A program made the translations under genes and the position numbers. A stretch of 64,000 bases of DNA, from NCBI GenBank assembly GCA_030848705.1, contig CM061236.1, positions 138,127,970 to 138,191,969 on the forward strand, given 5' to 3'. Positions 1 to 9,228 of this stretch are shown here, one piece after another. The stretch's first letter is position 1; every line of letters starts with the position of its first letter. The stretch comes from Heracleum sosnowskyi. Lineage: Eukaryota > Streptophyta > Magnoliopsida > Apiales > Apiaceae. A model generated the notes under the pieces. The model was given only the letters and a program-made list of their open reading frames with translations. It made no database searches and was not told the origin of the DNA.

Positions 1-548
1 CTGTAAAAAGGATCTTCAAATATCTCAAAGGCACCATAACCCTGGGTTTGTGGTATCCTAGAGAATCAGAGTTTAAGTTAATTGGTTACTCTGATGCAGA
101 TTTTGCAGGCTGTAAGATAGACAGAAAAAGTACAAGTGGAAGCTGTCAATTTTTAGGTGACAGATTAGTTTCTTGGTACAGCAAGAAACAGAAGTCAATC
201 TCCACATCCACTGCTGAAGCAGAGTATATAGCAGCTGGTAGCTGTTGTGCACAGATTTTATGGATGAAGAATCAACTGCTGGATTATGGGTTAAGGTACT
301 CTAAAATACCTATTTTCTGTGATAACCAAAGTGCTATTGCTATGACAGGTAATCCAGTACAGCACTCCATGACCAAGCACATCAGCATAAGATATCATTT
401 TATCAGAGAACATGTGGAAGAAGGAAACATTGAGCTTCATTTTGTGTCTACAGATCAACAACTTGCAGATATCTTCACCAAACCTTTGAGTGAAGCTACC
501 TTTACAAGATTGGTAAATGAACTTGGAATGATCTCTGGTTCTGACTAG
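1..548 (+). CDS. copia pol C-terminus: RNase H (partial)
   Basis: Open from the left edge in the frame starting at base 3 and ending at TAG 546-548. It encodes the last part of a copia polyprotein: the end of the reverse-transcriptase connection (KYLKGT) and the RNase H domain that degrades the RNA strand during cDNA synthesis. Visible motifs are the catalytic SDADFAG, the copia signature KSTSG, TAEAEY, the CDNQSAI box, KHISIRYHFIREH, and the closing QLADIFTKPL. These sit in the normal order and spacing, and no stop or frameshift is seen, so the fragment looks intact. The upstream gag, protease, integrase and most of RT are outside the window. Confidence 0.9.
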   Translation, partial: VKRIFKYLKGTITLGLWYPRESEFKLIGYSDADFAGCKIDRKSTSGSCQFLGDRLVSWYSKKQKSISTSTAEAEYIAAGSCCAQILWMKNQLLDYGLRYSKIPIFCDNQSAIAMTGNPVQHSMTKHISIRYHFIREHVEEGNIELHFVSTDQQLADIFTKPLSEATFTRLVNELGMISGSD

Positions 549-1953
549 AGATACGGGTTAGACTCACTTTTTATGTTCATGATTTCTTACATGTGTTAAC
601 TGTTATATGAACCAGCATGTTAAACTCTGATAATAAACTCTGTGCAGTGTCGGTCATACTCTGAAAGTAAACTCTGATGTTAAACTCTGTTGGTCATACT
701 CTGAATGTTACAGTTTAAATGCTATACTCTGATTGTAATTTTGTCTGAAACATTTGGACCAATGAAGAAATTTGTATGAAGCATAATTCTCAGTAAGTAA
801 TTGTGAATCCTTAAGAGTTGATAGATTCTGATCTCAAATATGTGCAGTACGCTAACACAGCATGATACTGTCTCTATATTTATAGCATCTCTTAGTTTAT
901 TGATCCTATACACTGAGTCTGTATTAGCTGTTTGCATTTTCTCTCATAAGTTAATTATAATTACTGATGAAAAGTTTAAACTCTGATTATTCATTGCAAT
1001 TAATTCACCCTCAAATCAAAAGATGCCAAACAGAGCACAAATTCCTTTGAGATCATGTTGTGCCTAGGAAGATCCAGGAACTTATTGTATGAAATAAGGG
1101 CTAAAATCTTTGATTTTTGGTGACTAGTGCCAACCACTGATTACTGGAAAAATAAATAAAAATAAAAATAATAATAATAATAATAATAAAAAAATAATAA
1201 AAAATATATATAATAAAGGGGGTGAAAAATAAAAGACATATCCAAATGAAAGGATATCAGTAATACAGAGTTTAGATAGAAAAATCAGTGTCTATGTTAT
1301 ACATGAGAGTTTAGGCAACCAGTTTTTACTACTTTAGTTTGTGGATTTTATGCACTTTGAGATGATCTAAATACTGATTTCGGTAAACTCTGCTACTACA
1401 CACACATATTTTCACAACTGTACAGATTGAGAAAAGAGTTTATTGTCAAAGAAGGATAAATGGTAAACACTGATGTATTGTGTGAAATACGCCGAGGTTA
1501 CTTTGTTTTAATCTCTGATGGTTAAAATAATCTCTTTGTTTCAGACATTTTATAATTTTGAGATTAGCCATTTGTTTTTCGGAAAAAGTATGATTGAACG
1601 AAAAAAAAAAGAGTGTGTTTGATAAGTCCTGATAGTGATTCGTAATGCTGCTGAGTATGTTAGTTTATTGTTTAAAGTGATATCATTTCTTTCACTTTAA
1701 AATTACTATGCAAAATTGATAATACTGATATGTAAAGAAACAAATTTTTTTTCATTAATTGATTCAAATTTACATTCAGACCATTACATACTTGATTGTT
1801 TAGCTAAACTTTCTGGTACATACTAATCACTCTGGTTACAAAAGAGAAGATCTATTTAACCAGGACAAGTATCTGAATGCTACATCTGAAGCAGAAGAGC
1901 TAGAGCCAGAAGTTATTGTGCTCTACTACTTCTGATGATCGCTACCCAGTTGT
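549..1953. other. Sirevirus noncoding region after pol, with AAACTCTG motifs and a purine tract
   Basis: No convincing sense ORF. The motif AAACTCTG recurs (for example near 617, 633, 671, 685 and 976), matching motifs in the LTR and in the second ORF. An AAT-rich simple repeat (about 1148-1206) is followed by a purine run AAAGGGGGTGAAAA near 1216-1229. That run resembles an extra polypurine tract, as reported for Sireviruses. The rest is AT-rich and featureless to me. Confidence 0.5.
1148..1206. repeat. AAT-rich simple sequence repeat
   Basis: Tandem AAT/AAAAT units ending in an AT run, within the noncoding region of Sirevirus copy B. Useful only as a microsatellite. Confidence 0.8.
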
Positions 1954-2352
1954 TCAACTGATCATTATACCATCTGGGATTGCTTGACAACATCCTGAAG
2001 ATGAATCATCATCATCATCATCATCTTCCTGGATTCTTTTTCTGCTTTGTAGCTTGCAGGATTCCAAGAAGATTGTCTCCTCAGTACCCATCAGGAAGCT
2101 CTGCTGGAAGAGTATCATACAAATCTCCATAGTATGATCGTCTGCCAGAATGGGCACATCATATGGACCGGGACGGATGATGTGCACATAAGGATTAGAG
2201 ATTGGTCCTTCTGCTATTTCATCATCTGCTATAAGACCTTCATCATTCAGAAAAGACAGAACAAAAAACTCATCAATGATATAGTTTTCTTGTTGCTGCC
2301 AGTTCATGTTCATGAATGATTCTACATCCATGAATTCAAAGGTTCCTGCCAT
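1954..2352 (-). CDS. antisense ORF in the Sirevirus, 132 aa, unknown function
   Basis: An intact ORF on the strand opposite to pol and to the second ORF, lying between them. ATG at 2352 sits in a good plant start context (accaaATGG). The protein starts MAGTFEFMDVESF, is rich in acidic and hydrophobic residues (pI clearly low), and ends in a run of seven Asp followed by SSSGCC. I recognise no domain, signal peptide or membrane helix. The region upstream on its own strand contains a TTTAAAAA box. Its head faces that of the 2836-6456 ORF across 483 bp. It may be a captured host fragment or a conserved antisense ORF of the family. Protein-coding status is inferred from length, start context and intactness only. 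Confidence 0.45.
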   Translation of the reverse strand: MAGTFEFMDVESFMNMNWQQQENYIIDEFFVLSFLNDEGLIADDEIAEGPISNPYVHIIRPGPYDVPILADDHTMEICMILFQQSFLMGTEETIFLESCKLQSRKRIQEDDDDDDDSSSGCCQAIPDGIMIS

Positions 2353-2835
2353 TTGGTGTATGGTAATTTTAAGATATGAAGCCTGTTGTTACAATGCTTC
2401 GGTTTTTAAAGCATTCAACAGGGTAACTGAAAGGTTTTTACATGAATCGAAGCGCTTGGGATAATAAGGTGCGGAGTTTCAAGACAGTCATTATTATTCT
2501 GACTATTGAGCTCCTTTGTACTTTATTTTTAAAATTGATAATTTTATTATTATTAATTTTTTTTTCTCTTAAGCGGATATTTTGAGTGTTATATGTGATG
2601 ACAGGTGTTTTCACGTCTGCACGTGTGTATTGGAAGTTGTTCGATACAGCTGTCAGCATATCCACGTCTGACCTCTGTCCCACTCACATACTTCTAATCT
2701 TTACAGTTATTATTTAATACACTACATACACACGATTCAATCTTTTACGCACCTTATCTTTTTATAAACTTTTACTCACACACAAACACTCAAACACTTT
2801 CAAAGCCCAGTTCTTCTTATTTTCAAATCTTACAA
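2353..2835. promoter_or_regulatory. possible divergent promoter between the antisense ORF and the second ORF
   Basis: On the plus strand a TATA-like TTTTTATAAACT (about 2758-2769) is followed by a CA- and CT-rich stretch like a plant 5' leader, then the second ORF start at 2836. On the minus strand a TTTAAAAA box lies about 60 bp before the antisense ORF. G-box-like CACGTCTGCACGTGTG occurs near 2611-2626. Promoter activity is inferred. Confidence 0.4.
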
Positions 2836-5800
2836 ATGGCAACTACAGCGTTTATTGCTTCTGAATTAGAATTTGTTCCAAACAATTATTCTGCACCTGT
2901 AGCAAATGAGAACGCACCGGAGGCGTTTCATTTGATTCAGAGGTTCTTGTTACACTCTGATATAGGTACTGCTCTAACCGCACCGTCGAAGCTGTCTGCG
3001 ACTCAAATCAAATCTTTTTGGCAGACAGGTGCTTATGATAATGGAGGAGAGTCTGGATCGCCATCTATAATTTTTGAGTTTCAAGGAGATGAATTTGTTG
3101 TTACTCCTACTACTGTTCGTGATGCTTTGGGTCTTGAAGATTTCAATGCATTCACAATCTCTGTTGGAGACTCTGAGCTCGTCAGAATGATGAACGAGAT
3201 AGGCTACACTGGACCTTTGACAAAGATAGGTCAACTCAAAAGGCCATTTTTGCACAAGGAGTGGAGCTTCTTTTTCGATTGCATTACTCGGGCTTTGGGA
3301 AAGAAGTGCACCAATTGGGATGCGATTCCCACGGATAGTCTACAGATCGGGTATTCTCTTCTCTATGGCAGTCATTTTGATGTTGCTAGATTAGTTCTAA
3401 CTAATATTGGTGAGAAAATGCTAGAGAATAGAAATGTTGTTTATTTCTCTAGGTTTTGTCAATTGATATTCAGTTTTTGCTGTCCAAATGTTGAGATAGT
3501 AGAGGATGATGTTATACTTTCGTTTAAACTGCACAAGCGTATATTTTCTGACCTTATCAATAAAGACAACAAGAAAGGAGAAGTTGGTCCTTTAATGTTG
3601 CCTGCATCAGTGCAACAATTTCTTGACAACTTACAACAACAACAAGTATCAACTGCTGAAGTTGGACCTTCTGTGTCTCAACCACAGAGGTCAAAGAGAT
3701 CCAAAGTTCGAGCAGTTAAGTCTGGTTTGCAACAAACTGAAGCTGAGGTATCAAATGTTGATGCTGTGCCTCAGAGAAAAAGAATGAAGAAAAGGAGAGC
3801 CCAAAGGGCAAAGTCTGTTGCTTCTGATTCTAATGTCGACTCAGAAACTGAAGCTGATGAAGAGACTCTTCATCAGAGAAAGAGAAGACTAGTTGCTGAT
3901 CAACTTTTTGGTGATATCATTGCCAATATGGACAAAGAACCTGAAGACACTGAAGCTCCTACATCAGAGAATGAGGAGATTGTGATTACAACTGTACCTT
4001 CAAGTCCTCCTGCAATTGTTGTTGAGGAGGATATTCTAACTGCTGAAGATGCTGCAAATCCTGAAACTATTCTGATGGATTTTGAACCAGAAGCTCCTAC
4101 ATCAAAAGCTGATGATGTAGTTGAGGAAGCTGCTGCAACCTCTGACAGCAGGATTGTGGATCATGAAGATACTGTACTGGAAGCTGATCAAGCTACTACT
4201 GAATTAGTAGAACCTATTGCTTCTCACACAGAAATCATTTCTCTTGATTTTGAGAAAGGTGAGGAAGTTGATCAGATTAGAGTTGATCCAGTTCCAGAAG
4301 CTGTTGTTGTACATGCTGATGCAACAGATAATGATCATGAGGATATTGTTTTACTTGAAGCTTTGCAACAATCAGTTGTCGAGATTGTTCAGAGAGAAGC
4401 AGAGGTTACTGCTCCAGCAAACTCTGATGTTCCTCAAACTGTAGCAGATCAAATACCTGATGCCACTGCTCAGTTAATTGATGAAATTACTGCTGAAAAT
4501 GTGCTTGAAGATATTACCAGAGAGGATGACAATGCTGAAGCTAGTCCTGCTCATTCAAACTCTGATATTCAAGTGGAAGTTTCTGATATTCAAGCAAATT
4601 CTACTGAAGAGAGGGAAGTTCAAAGGGCTGCTTCTGAGCATTTTCAGAATATGTACTACAATGCATGGGCTAATGCAGATTGTGTCTTTCCAGCACAACG
4701 GGCTGCAGATTTTCTATCTGATTCTGTTAAGAAGATTACAAATCCTGATGTCCTTACGAGCTTACAGGCCACTGTTATTCAAGTCAAATCTCTCAATAAT
4801 AGATTTGATGAGAATCAACAGATGCTTACAAAATTGAGGAATGAAGTAAGTCTGAGGGATCTTACTTTAAAGGCTGACAGAACTTCTTACTATGCCATGT
4901 TCAAGCAGCAAGCCAGGGATTCTGAAGAAATCAAGAAGAGGCTTGGGACAGTTGAGGACAACCAGAATGCTATGTCTGCTCAACTGACTTCCATTTCTAC
5001 TGCGCTTGAATTGCTGACATCAGTACTACTTTCTGATGATGTCAAAAAGGGGGAGAGTATACCTAAAGACAAATGCAAAGATACTCAAACTCTGAGACGG
5101 AAGGATGATTCTACTGATGGGGGAAGCAGAGGAAATGAAAGAAGGATTTCTGCTCAAAGGCAAAAACGTGTAATAAACTCTGGTGGTCAATCTACTTCTG
5201 GTGGTCAATCTACTTCAAAACTCAACAAAAGTTTAGTTGTTTCAGCTAACCCATCTACTGATGAAGAGATTGCTGCTAGGATCTTTATTAAAGAGCATGG
5301 AAAAGATGTTACAATTGAAGATATCCAAGCTGAAGAGCAAATGCTTGCTGAAGAACACGAGAAGAATCTTAAAGCTGGAATCTACAAGAAGAAGGAAATC
5401 AAGGCTCCTAGAAAGAAAGAAAAAGGAATTGTTATCAAAGAGAATGTAAACTCTGATCAGAGTTTACAGTACTCAAGGAGGCCTGTGATTAAAAATGCTG
5501 ACAAGGGAAAAGGTAAACTGGTAGAAGAAGAACAGTTACCTAAGAAGATTTATTCAACCTCTGACATTGCTCAAGTTGAAACAAGATTAGCAAAATCAAC
5601 CTCTGACGCTGCTCAAGTTGATGATACTATTGAAGATAAGCCAGCCTCTGACAAGGCTCAAGCTGTGCAAACTCAGCTAGCTCCTCAACTCAAAGGTTTC
5701 TTAAGACCTGTACTCTCTGAAACTCTGACACTTCAACCTGTGGATTTTTCTCAAACCAGGACTGTACTTGGAAAAGAATCTTATGATAAGTCTGGTTTAG

Positions 5801-6456
5801 GTTCACATAGGGAAAAGAGAATAAATAACAGATCTCAAGACAATATTTCACTGGCAGGATCTGGTATTAGGGATACACAAGAAAATCTTGATAAGTTAGA
5901 ATCTGTTCAGTTGATTTTTCACAGAGTCTTGAAGAAGCAGTTTCTGTTATACTTCATGAGTGATGGAAGTGTTTATAGAGTTGGAGAATCTGATGTAAAT
6001 CTCAAATCATGGGAAGAACTTGAATATGTACTTTATCTGTTGAAAGTTAAGAACAGACACACCCATAATGTTGCTCAAATCTTAAGAGAAAAGATGCTGA
6101 GATCAAAAGTAATGCTTGGAGGAGGAGAAGTCTCAAATGCTTATATTCCAAAGTATAGAAATCATGCTGGAAAGTTGGTGAAGATGAAGAAAAACAGTGC
6201 TAGATTTACAACTGCACTTGGAATAAAAGTCTTAGAATTCAACTTAGAGTCAGATAAAGCTCAGTACATTCGGTTAGGGAATGACATGAAGAAGAACAGT
6301 ATCTATTCTCTGAGGGCTGCCATATATCAAACTGGTGAAGGAGATCCAGAATATAAGGAGCTGAAAGAGATTATGATATCTGAACTTGAGAATGCTGAGA
6401 GAAGACTGCTGATTGATTATCTCAGGACTGTACCTGATATTGAAGAAGTCAAGTAA
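2836..6456 (+). CDS. Sirevirus second ORF (downstream of pol), 1,206 aa
   Basis: ATG in good context (acaaATGG), ending TAA 6454-6456, uninterrupted. An ORF in this place is the hallmark extra ORF of Sireviruses, often called env-like, though function is unproven. Parts I can see: an N-terminal globular region (about residues 1-260) with the recurring pattern QIKSFWQTG then GDEFVVTPTTVRDALGL; a Gln run near 266-270; a basic patch (about 285-330, RKRMKKRR); a long acidic, Glu/Asp/Val-rich stretch (about 330-600); a predicted coiled coil (about 640-735); a basic charged linker; and a compact C-terminal domain (about 1010-1206) also found in copy A. No signal peptide and no clear transmembrane helix are seen, which argues against a classical envelope. 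A structural or nucleic-acid-binding role is possible but not shown. Confidence 0.75.
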   Translation: MATTAFIASELEFVPNNYSAPVANENAPEAFHLIQRFLLHSDIGTALTAPSKLSATQIKSFWQTGAYDNGGESGSPSIIFEFQGDEFVVTPTTVRDALGLEDFNAFTISVGDSELVRMMNEIGYTGPLTKIGQLKRPFLHKEWSFFFDCITRALGKKCTNWDAIPTDSLQIGYSLLYGSHFDVARLVLTNIGEKMLENRNVVYFSRFCQLIFSFCCPNVEIVEDDVILSFKLHKRIFSDLINKDNKKGEVGPLMLPASVQQFLDNLQQQQVSTAEVGPSVSQPQRSKRSKVRAVKSGLQQTEAEVSNVDAVPQRKRMKKRRAQRAKSVASDSNVDSETEADEETLHQRKRRLVADQLFGDIIANMDKEPEDTEAPTSENEEIVITTVPSSPPAIVVEEDILTAEDAANPETILMDFEPEAPTSKADDVVEEAAATSDSRIVDHEDTVLEADQATTELVEPIASHTEIISLDFEKGEEVDQIRVDPVPEAVVVHADATDNDHEDIVLLEALQQSVVEIVQREAEVTAPANSDVPQTVADQIPDATAQLIDEITAENVLEDITREDDNAEASPAHSNSDIQVEVSDIQANSTEEREVQRAASEHFQNMYYNAWANADCVFPAQRAADFLSDSVKKITNPDVLTSLQATVIQVKSLNNRFDENQQMLTKLRNEVSLRDLTLKADRTSYYAMFKQQARDSEEIKKRLGTVEDNQNAMSAQLTSISTALELLTSVLLSDDVKKGESIPKDKCKDTQTLRRKDDSTDGGSRGNERRISAQRQKRVINSGGQSTSGGQSTSKLNKSLVVSANPSTDEEIAARIFIKEHGKDVTIEDIQAEEQMLAEEHEKNLKAGIYKKKEIKAPRKKEKGIVIKENVNSDQSLQYSRRPVIKNADKGKGKLVEEEQLPKKIYSTSDIAQVETRLAKSTSDAAQVDDTIEDKPASDKAQAVQTQLAPQLKGFLRPVLSETLTLQPVDFSQTRTVLGKESYDKSGLGSHREKRINNRSQDNISLAGSGIRDTQENLDKLESVQLIFHRVLKKQFLLYFMSDGSVYRVGESDVNLKSWEELEYVLYLLKVKNRHTHNVAQILREKMLRSKVMLGGGEVSNAYIPKYRNHAGKLVKMKKNSARFTTALGIKVLEFNLESDKAQYIRLGNDMKKNSIYSLRAAIYQTGEGDPEYKELKEIMISELENAERRLLIDYLRTVPDIEEVK
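5446..5467. repeat. perfect 22-bp palindrome inside the second ORF
   Basis: Arms GTAAACTCTGA and its exact reverse complement meet with no spacer. The core AAACTCTG is the same motif that forms the LTR palindromes of this element. The matching place in copy A is degraded and carries the CACTA insertion beside it. Confidence 0.85.
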
Positions 6457-6607
6457 AGTCTGACTGTAAGTTTTTAATATTTTCTATTCTAAGTCAAATT
6501 TAAACTCTGTTTTAAATCAAACTCTGTTATATGTTAAACACTGCATTTGTTAAATGGTTTTGACATCATCAATTATATGTTTAACTTGTACATTTTATTA
6601 TGAACAA

Positions 6608-6619
6608 GTTGGGGGAGAT
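6608..6619 (+). promoter_or_regulatory. polypurine tract of Sirevirus copy B
   Basis: GTTGGGGGAGAT lies directly before the LTR start TGTTAGAT, as expected for the primer of plus-strand DNA synthesis. Confidence 0.85.
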
Positions 6620-7167
6620 TGTTAGATATAATTGCTAATGTTTGTTTATCAGTGTTTAAGCAACAGGTACTGACAAGAGTTTATCAGAAGCCAGTCAGAG
6701 TTTAGTTAAACTCTGACAGGGTGAAGAGTTTAAAGGTAGCCGGTCAGAGTTTATTTAAAGTCTGACAAGGTGAAAGTTGAATTAGCTGTCGGTGCTGAAT
6801 TGAAGATTCTAGAAGCAATATATTCTGAAGATGGAAAGAAGCAGAATATATTGATACAGCTAAGGAGACGGAATAGAAGATAAGAAGCAATCCTTAATTG
6901 ATAAGTTTTGTATAGCTAACTTGTAGGAATATCAATTAGATAAGGATTGTATGTAGATGTGTACTATATAAACACAGATAGGTTTTCCCTAGAAGGGACA
7001 CGCGAATATTGATATATTATTCTTTTAACCTAGAAGCTCTTTGTGATTTATTAACATCATAAAGAGAGAAGCTGTTAATATAAATACAGTTTATTGATTC
7101 ATAAACAGTGTTCTTAATTATTGTTATTCTCATACATACTTGATTATATTGTGTATTCGGCCTAACA
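6620..7167 (+). repeat. 3' LTR of Sirevirus copy B (548 bp)
   Basis: Begins TGTTAG and ends CTAACA, a 6-bp terminal inversion. It holds a TATATAAA box at 6965-6972 and two palindromes built on GTCAGAGTTTA upstream of it. It aligns over its length with the LTR of copy A at 10390-10884, with a few indels. Confidence 0.85.
6694..6766. repeat. paired palindromes in the LTR U3 region
   Basis: 6694-6717 has arms GTCAGAGTTTA and TAAACTCTGAC around a 2-bp centre and is perfect in the arms. 6743-6766 is a near copy with one mismatch. Copy A keeps one at 10466-10488. They lie upstream of the TATA box, as binding sites would. Maize Sirevirus LTRs are known to carry palindromic repeats of a different sequence. 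Confidence 0.75.
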
Positions 7168-7383
7168 GAGATGATCATATATTATATCTTTACGACGCCA
7201 CTTAATATTATCACATTTTTTGCAGGGGCAAGTAATTTCATCACCTACGCTGAATCTAGAAAATGCATTTCGAATAAAATCTCTTATCCCACTTATGTAT
7301 CCATCACTAAACTTTGGAAGCTTTATCCAGATGTTTTCATCGTCGTCCATCACTACATTTATGAAGCACGCTAATATTAACAT
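7168..7383 (-). CDS. CACTA transposase N-terminus (transposase-associated domain), truncated
   Basis: The minus-strand ORF starts at 7383 or, more likely, at the in-frame ATG at 7350 (MDDDENIWIKL). It shows the Transpos_assoc pattern: WIKL, FSDGYISGIRDFI, then a zinc-binding-like CPCKKCDN followed by RKDIIYDHL. In CACTA transposases this domain precedes the catalytic DDE region. Here the ORF ends in the LTR of Sirevirus B at 7168, so the catalytic part lies beyond the left edge or is lost. The remainder to 9228 fits a long leader plus the terminal region. Confidence 0.7.
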
Positions 7384-9089
7384 AAACAGTAATATTGTGT
7401 GTGTGTTTGTGTCCGCTAATAAATCTAAACATAGTTGAGGTGTGTGTTCAGAGGTAAAAGTTGGGACAGTAAAGTATGGTGAGTTATTACTTTCCTGTCC
7501 TTTTTTGGCTCTAATCAGTAAAGCCCTTAGTATTTCTTACCACACTTTGTTTTCTATGTTGTCCTGCCATAAGACGAAAACGTGATTCTACTCTTCTACT
7601 CGGGTAAAAAGAACTGTCTAAGAAAGGAAATATATGAAGCCTAGTTCACGTGTTAGTTCAGGGGCACCTAATCTAATGAGTTAGATGGGAACAAGCCAAA
7701 TTATAACGAAACCCCCAAATTCATATGACACCTAACTATTAACAGCAAAGTAAAATGAGGTAGTACCCTGTTTTGGCTCTGATTACTATTAACAACAAAG
7801 TAATACGACATATTTTACCATAAAATCAAATAGTTCTAGTAATTAATAGCATGTACTCAGTTTCCGTAAATCAAACAATTCTCGGTTTAGACATACACTA
7901 CACATTTTTTTTAATTTAAATACAAACAATAAATATGTTTTCTTTCAAATTAAGAATCAAGGGAAATGCACAAATCAAAGAAATCCTAGCCTCGCATCAT
8001 GCTCTTACCATATAAAATCACACTATTTTACCGAATTGTCAACTTAGTAAGCTACATTAAAGCAATTAAAGCTATAGCATTGTTCAACGACTTAGTACAT
8101 GCTGGCATTGAACCAAATGAAGGAACAGAGATAGACTTATATCTTAATATCGGTTACAATAATACACATACATACATATATATCTATACTTTATCATCGA
8201 ATTTTTTTCAGAGTACAGTACTTAAAAGAAAACATACAGGACAGAGAGTTGGAGAGATTTACAGAGAGAGGGGGTAGAGAGAGAGAGAGAGTGCGAGAGA
8301 GGACAGAGAGAGAGACATACATACATATATATCTATACATCACCAGTTAACACAAATTAACACGAATTAGCAAATTAAAGTGAGGGAGAATGTTACCTTT
8401 AGCTTAAACCCGAAACTTGTAGCCTCTAATTGAACCCTAATTGAATCCTCTACCCCCTTCTTCAAAACCCTAATTGAATCCCCTAACTTGAAGCCCCTTG
8501 AAGCCCCTTGAAGATCGTTGAAGCCCCTAACTCGAAACCCTAATTGTGCGCAGCAGTCGACATGAGTGAGAGAGTGTTTAGATTTAGAGAGTGTTTTCTG
8601 AAGACAATAATTGAGATTTTGCCGCTCCCTCGTGCTTTTTAATAAAATTGGGGGAGATTTTGCCGCTCATCGGTTTGGACAATAATTGACCCGCTGCCAA
8701 CATATTTCTAGTACATTATTATTATGTTAATTTCTGAAATATTTATTTTTTATTTGTTTATTTTAAAATTATTAAATAAATCATCATGAAATTCCTAGTT
8801 GAATAACATTATTGAATAAATCCATGTTTTTATGTAATTAATTATTTAATTTTTAATTAATATTATAAAGTTTTTTCTTAAACATAATTTATTATTTTAT
8901 TTTTAAAATTTGTTCATTAATTTAAAATTATCAAAAATACATTATTTACGAAAAAATTATCCTTCACCCCAATTCAGATTCCAAGAAATTTATAAATAAA
9001 TCATTTTCATAAATTTTATTATTTTTTATATAAAATTATTATTTAATTTAATTTTTACTTATATATAAATATAAGTTTTTTTTACAAAA
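7384..9089. other. CACTA leader and subterminal region, no gene seen
   Basis: No ORF worth calling. It holds a GA-rich microsatellite (8262-8314), a stretch with telomere-like AACCCTAATT units (about 8410-8550), and a very AT-rich block (8700-9080). Read on the minus strand this is the segment between the element's 5' terminus and its first coding exon. Confidence 0.5.
8262..8314. repeat. GA-rich microsatellite
   Basis: GAGAGAG tracts broken by GGGGGTA and GTGCGAG; read on the CACTA coding strand this is a TC-rich leader tract typical of plant 5' UTRs. Confidence 0.8.
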
Positions 9090-9228
9090 ACTATGCCAAC
9101 GCTTTATCATGTCTACGCTAACACATGGAAGGGATGTTGTAATAGGCCGGATTCAATACGGCTATTACAACACTTGTAGATGGCAACACTTTGCAAAAGC
9201 GTTGTAGGAAGTCATTTATGGCGTAGTG
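9090..9228. repeat. CACTA terminal and subterminal inverted motifs
   Basis: AACGCTTT (about 9098) is mirrored by AAAAGCGTTG (about 9195). A hairpin with arms TGTTGTAATAG and CTATTACAACA spans about 9134-9174. The terminus CGTAGTG closes the element at 9228. Such clustered short inverted motifs are transposase binding sites in CACTA elements. Confidence 0.7.

Larger units (their letters stand above)
1..7167 (+). mobile_element. Sirevirus-type Ty1/copia retrotransposon, copy B, 3' part
   Basis: This is the 3' part of a copia element whose left end lies outside the window. In order it holds the RNase H end of pol (to 548), a long noncoding stretch with an antisense ORF, a 1,206-aa second ORF (2836-6456), a polypurine tract, and a 3' LTR (6620-7167). 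A long extra ORF behind pol is a known trait of the Sirevirus branch. The LTR ends inside a CACTA transposase region, so this copy inserted into the CACTA element. The expected target duplication on the right would be gagat (7168-7172); its partner is outside the window. Confidence 0.85.
7168..9228 (-). mobile_element. CACTA (En/Spm) transposon, 5' portion
   Basis: The right edge ends CGTAGTG at 9228, the reverse complement of a CACTACG terminus. Subterminal inverted motifs sit next to it, and a transposase-associated domain on the minus strand is cut at the left by the LTR of Sirevirus B. The 3-bp target duplication would be ATG (9229-9231). The uninterrupted homologous site in Sirevirus B reads gaATGtaaac, which agrees. 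The left terminus is outside the window. Confidence 0.8.

Noticed and set aside
48..548. RNase H fragment as a host RNase H gene
   Set aside because: Copia-specific motifs (KSTSG, QLADIFTKPL) and the LTR downstream show it is retrotransposon pol.
8410..8550. Interstitial telomere repeat
   Set aside because: AACCCTAATT-like words are irregular and few; they fit a leader-type sequence in the CACTA element.
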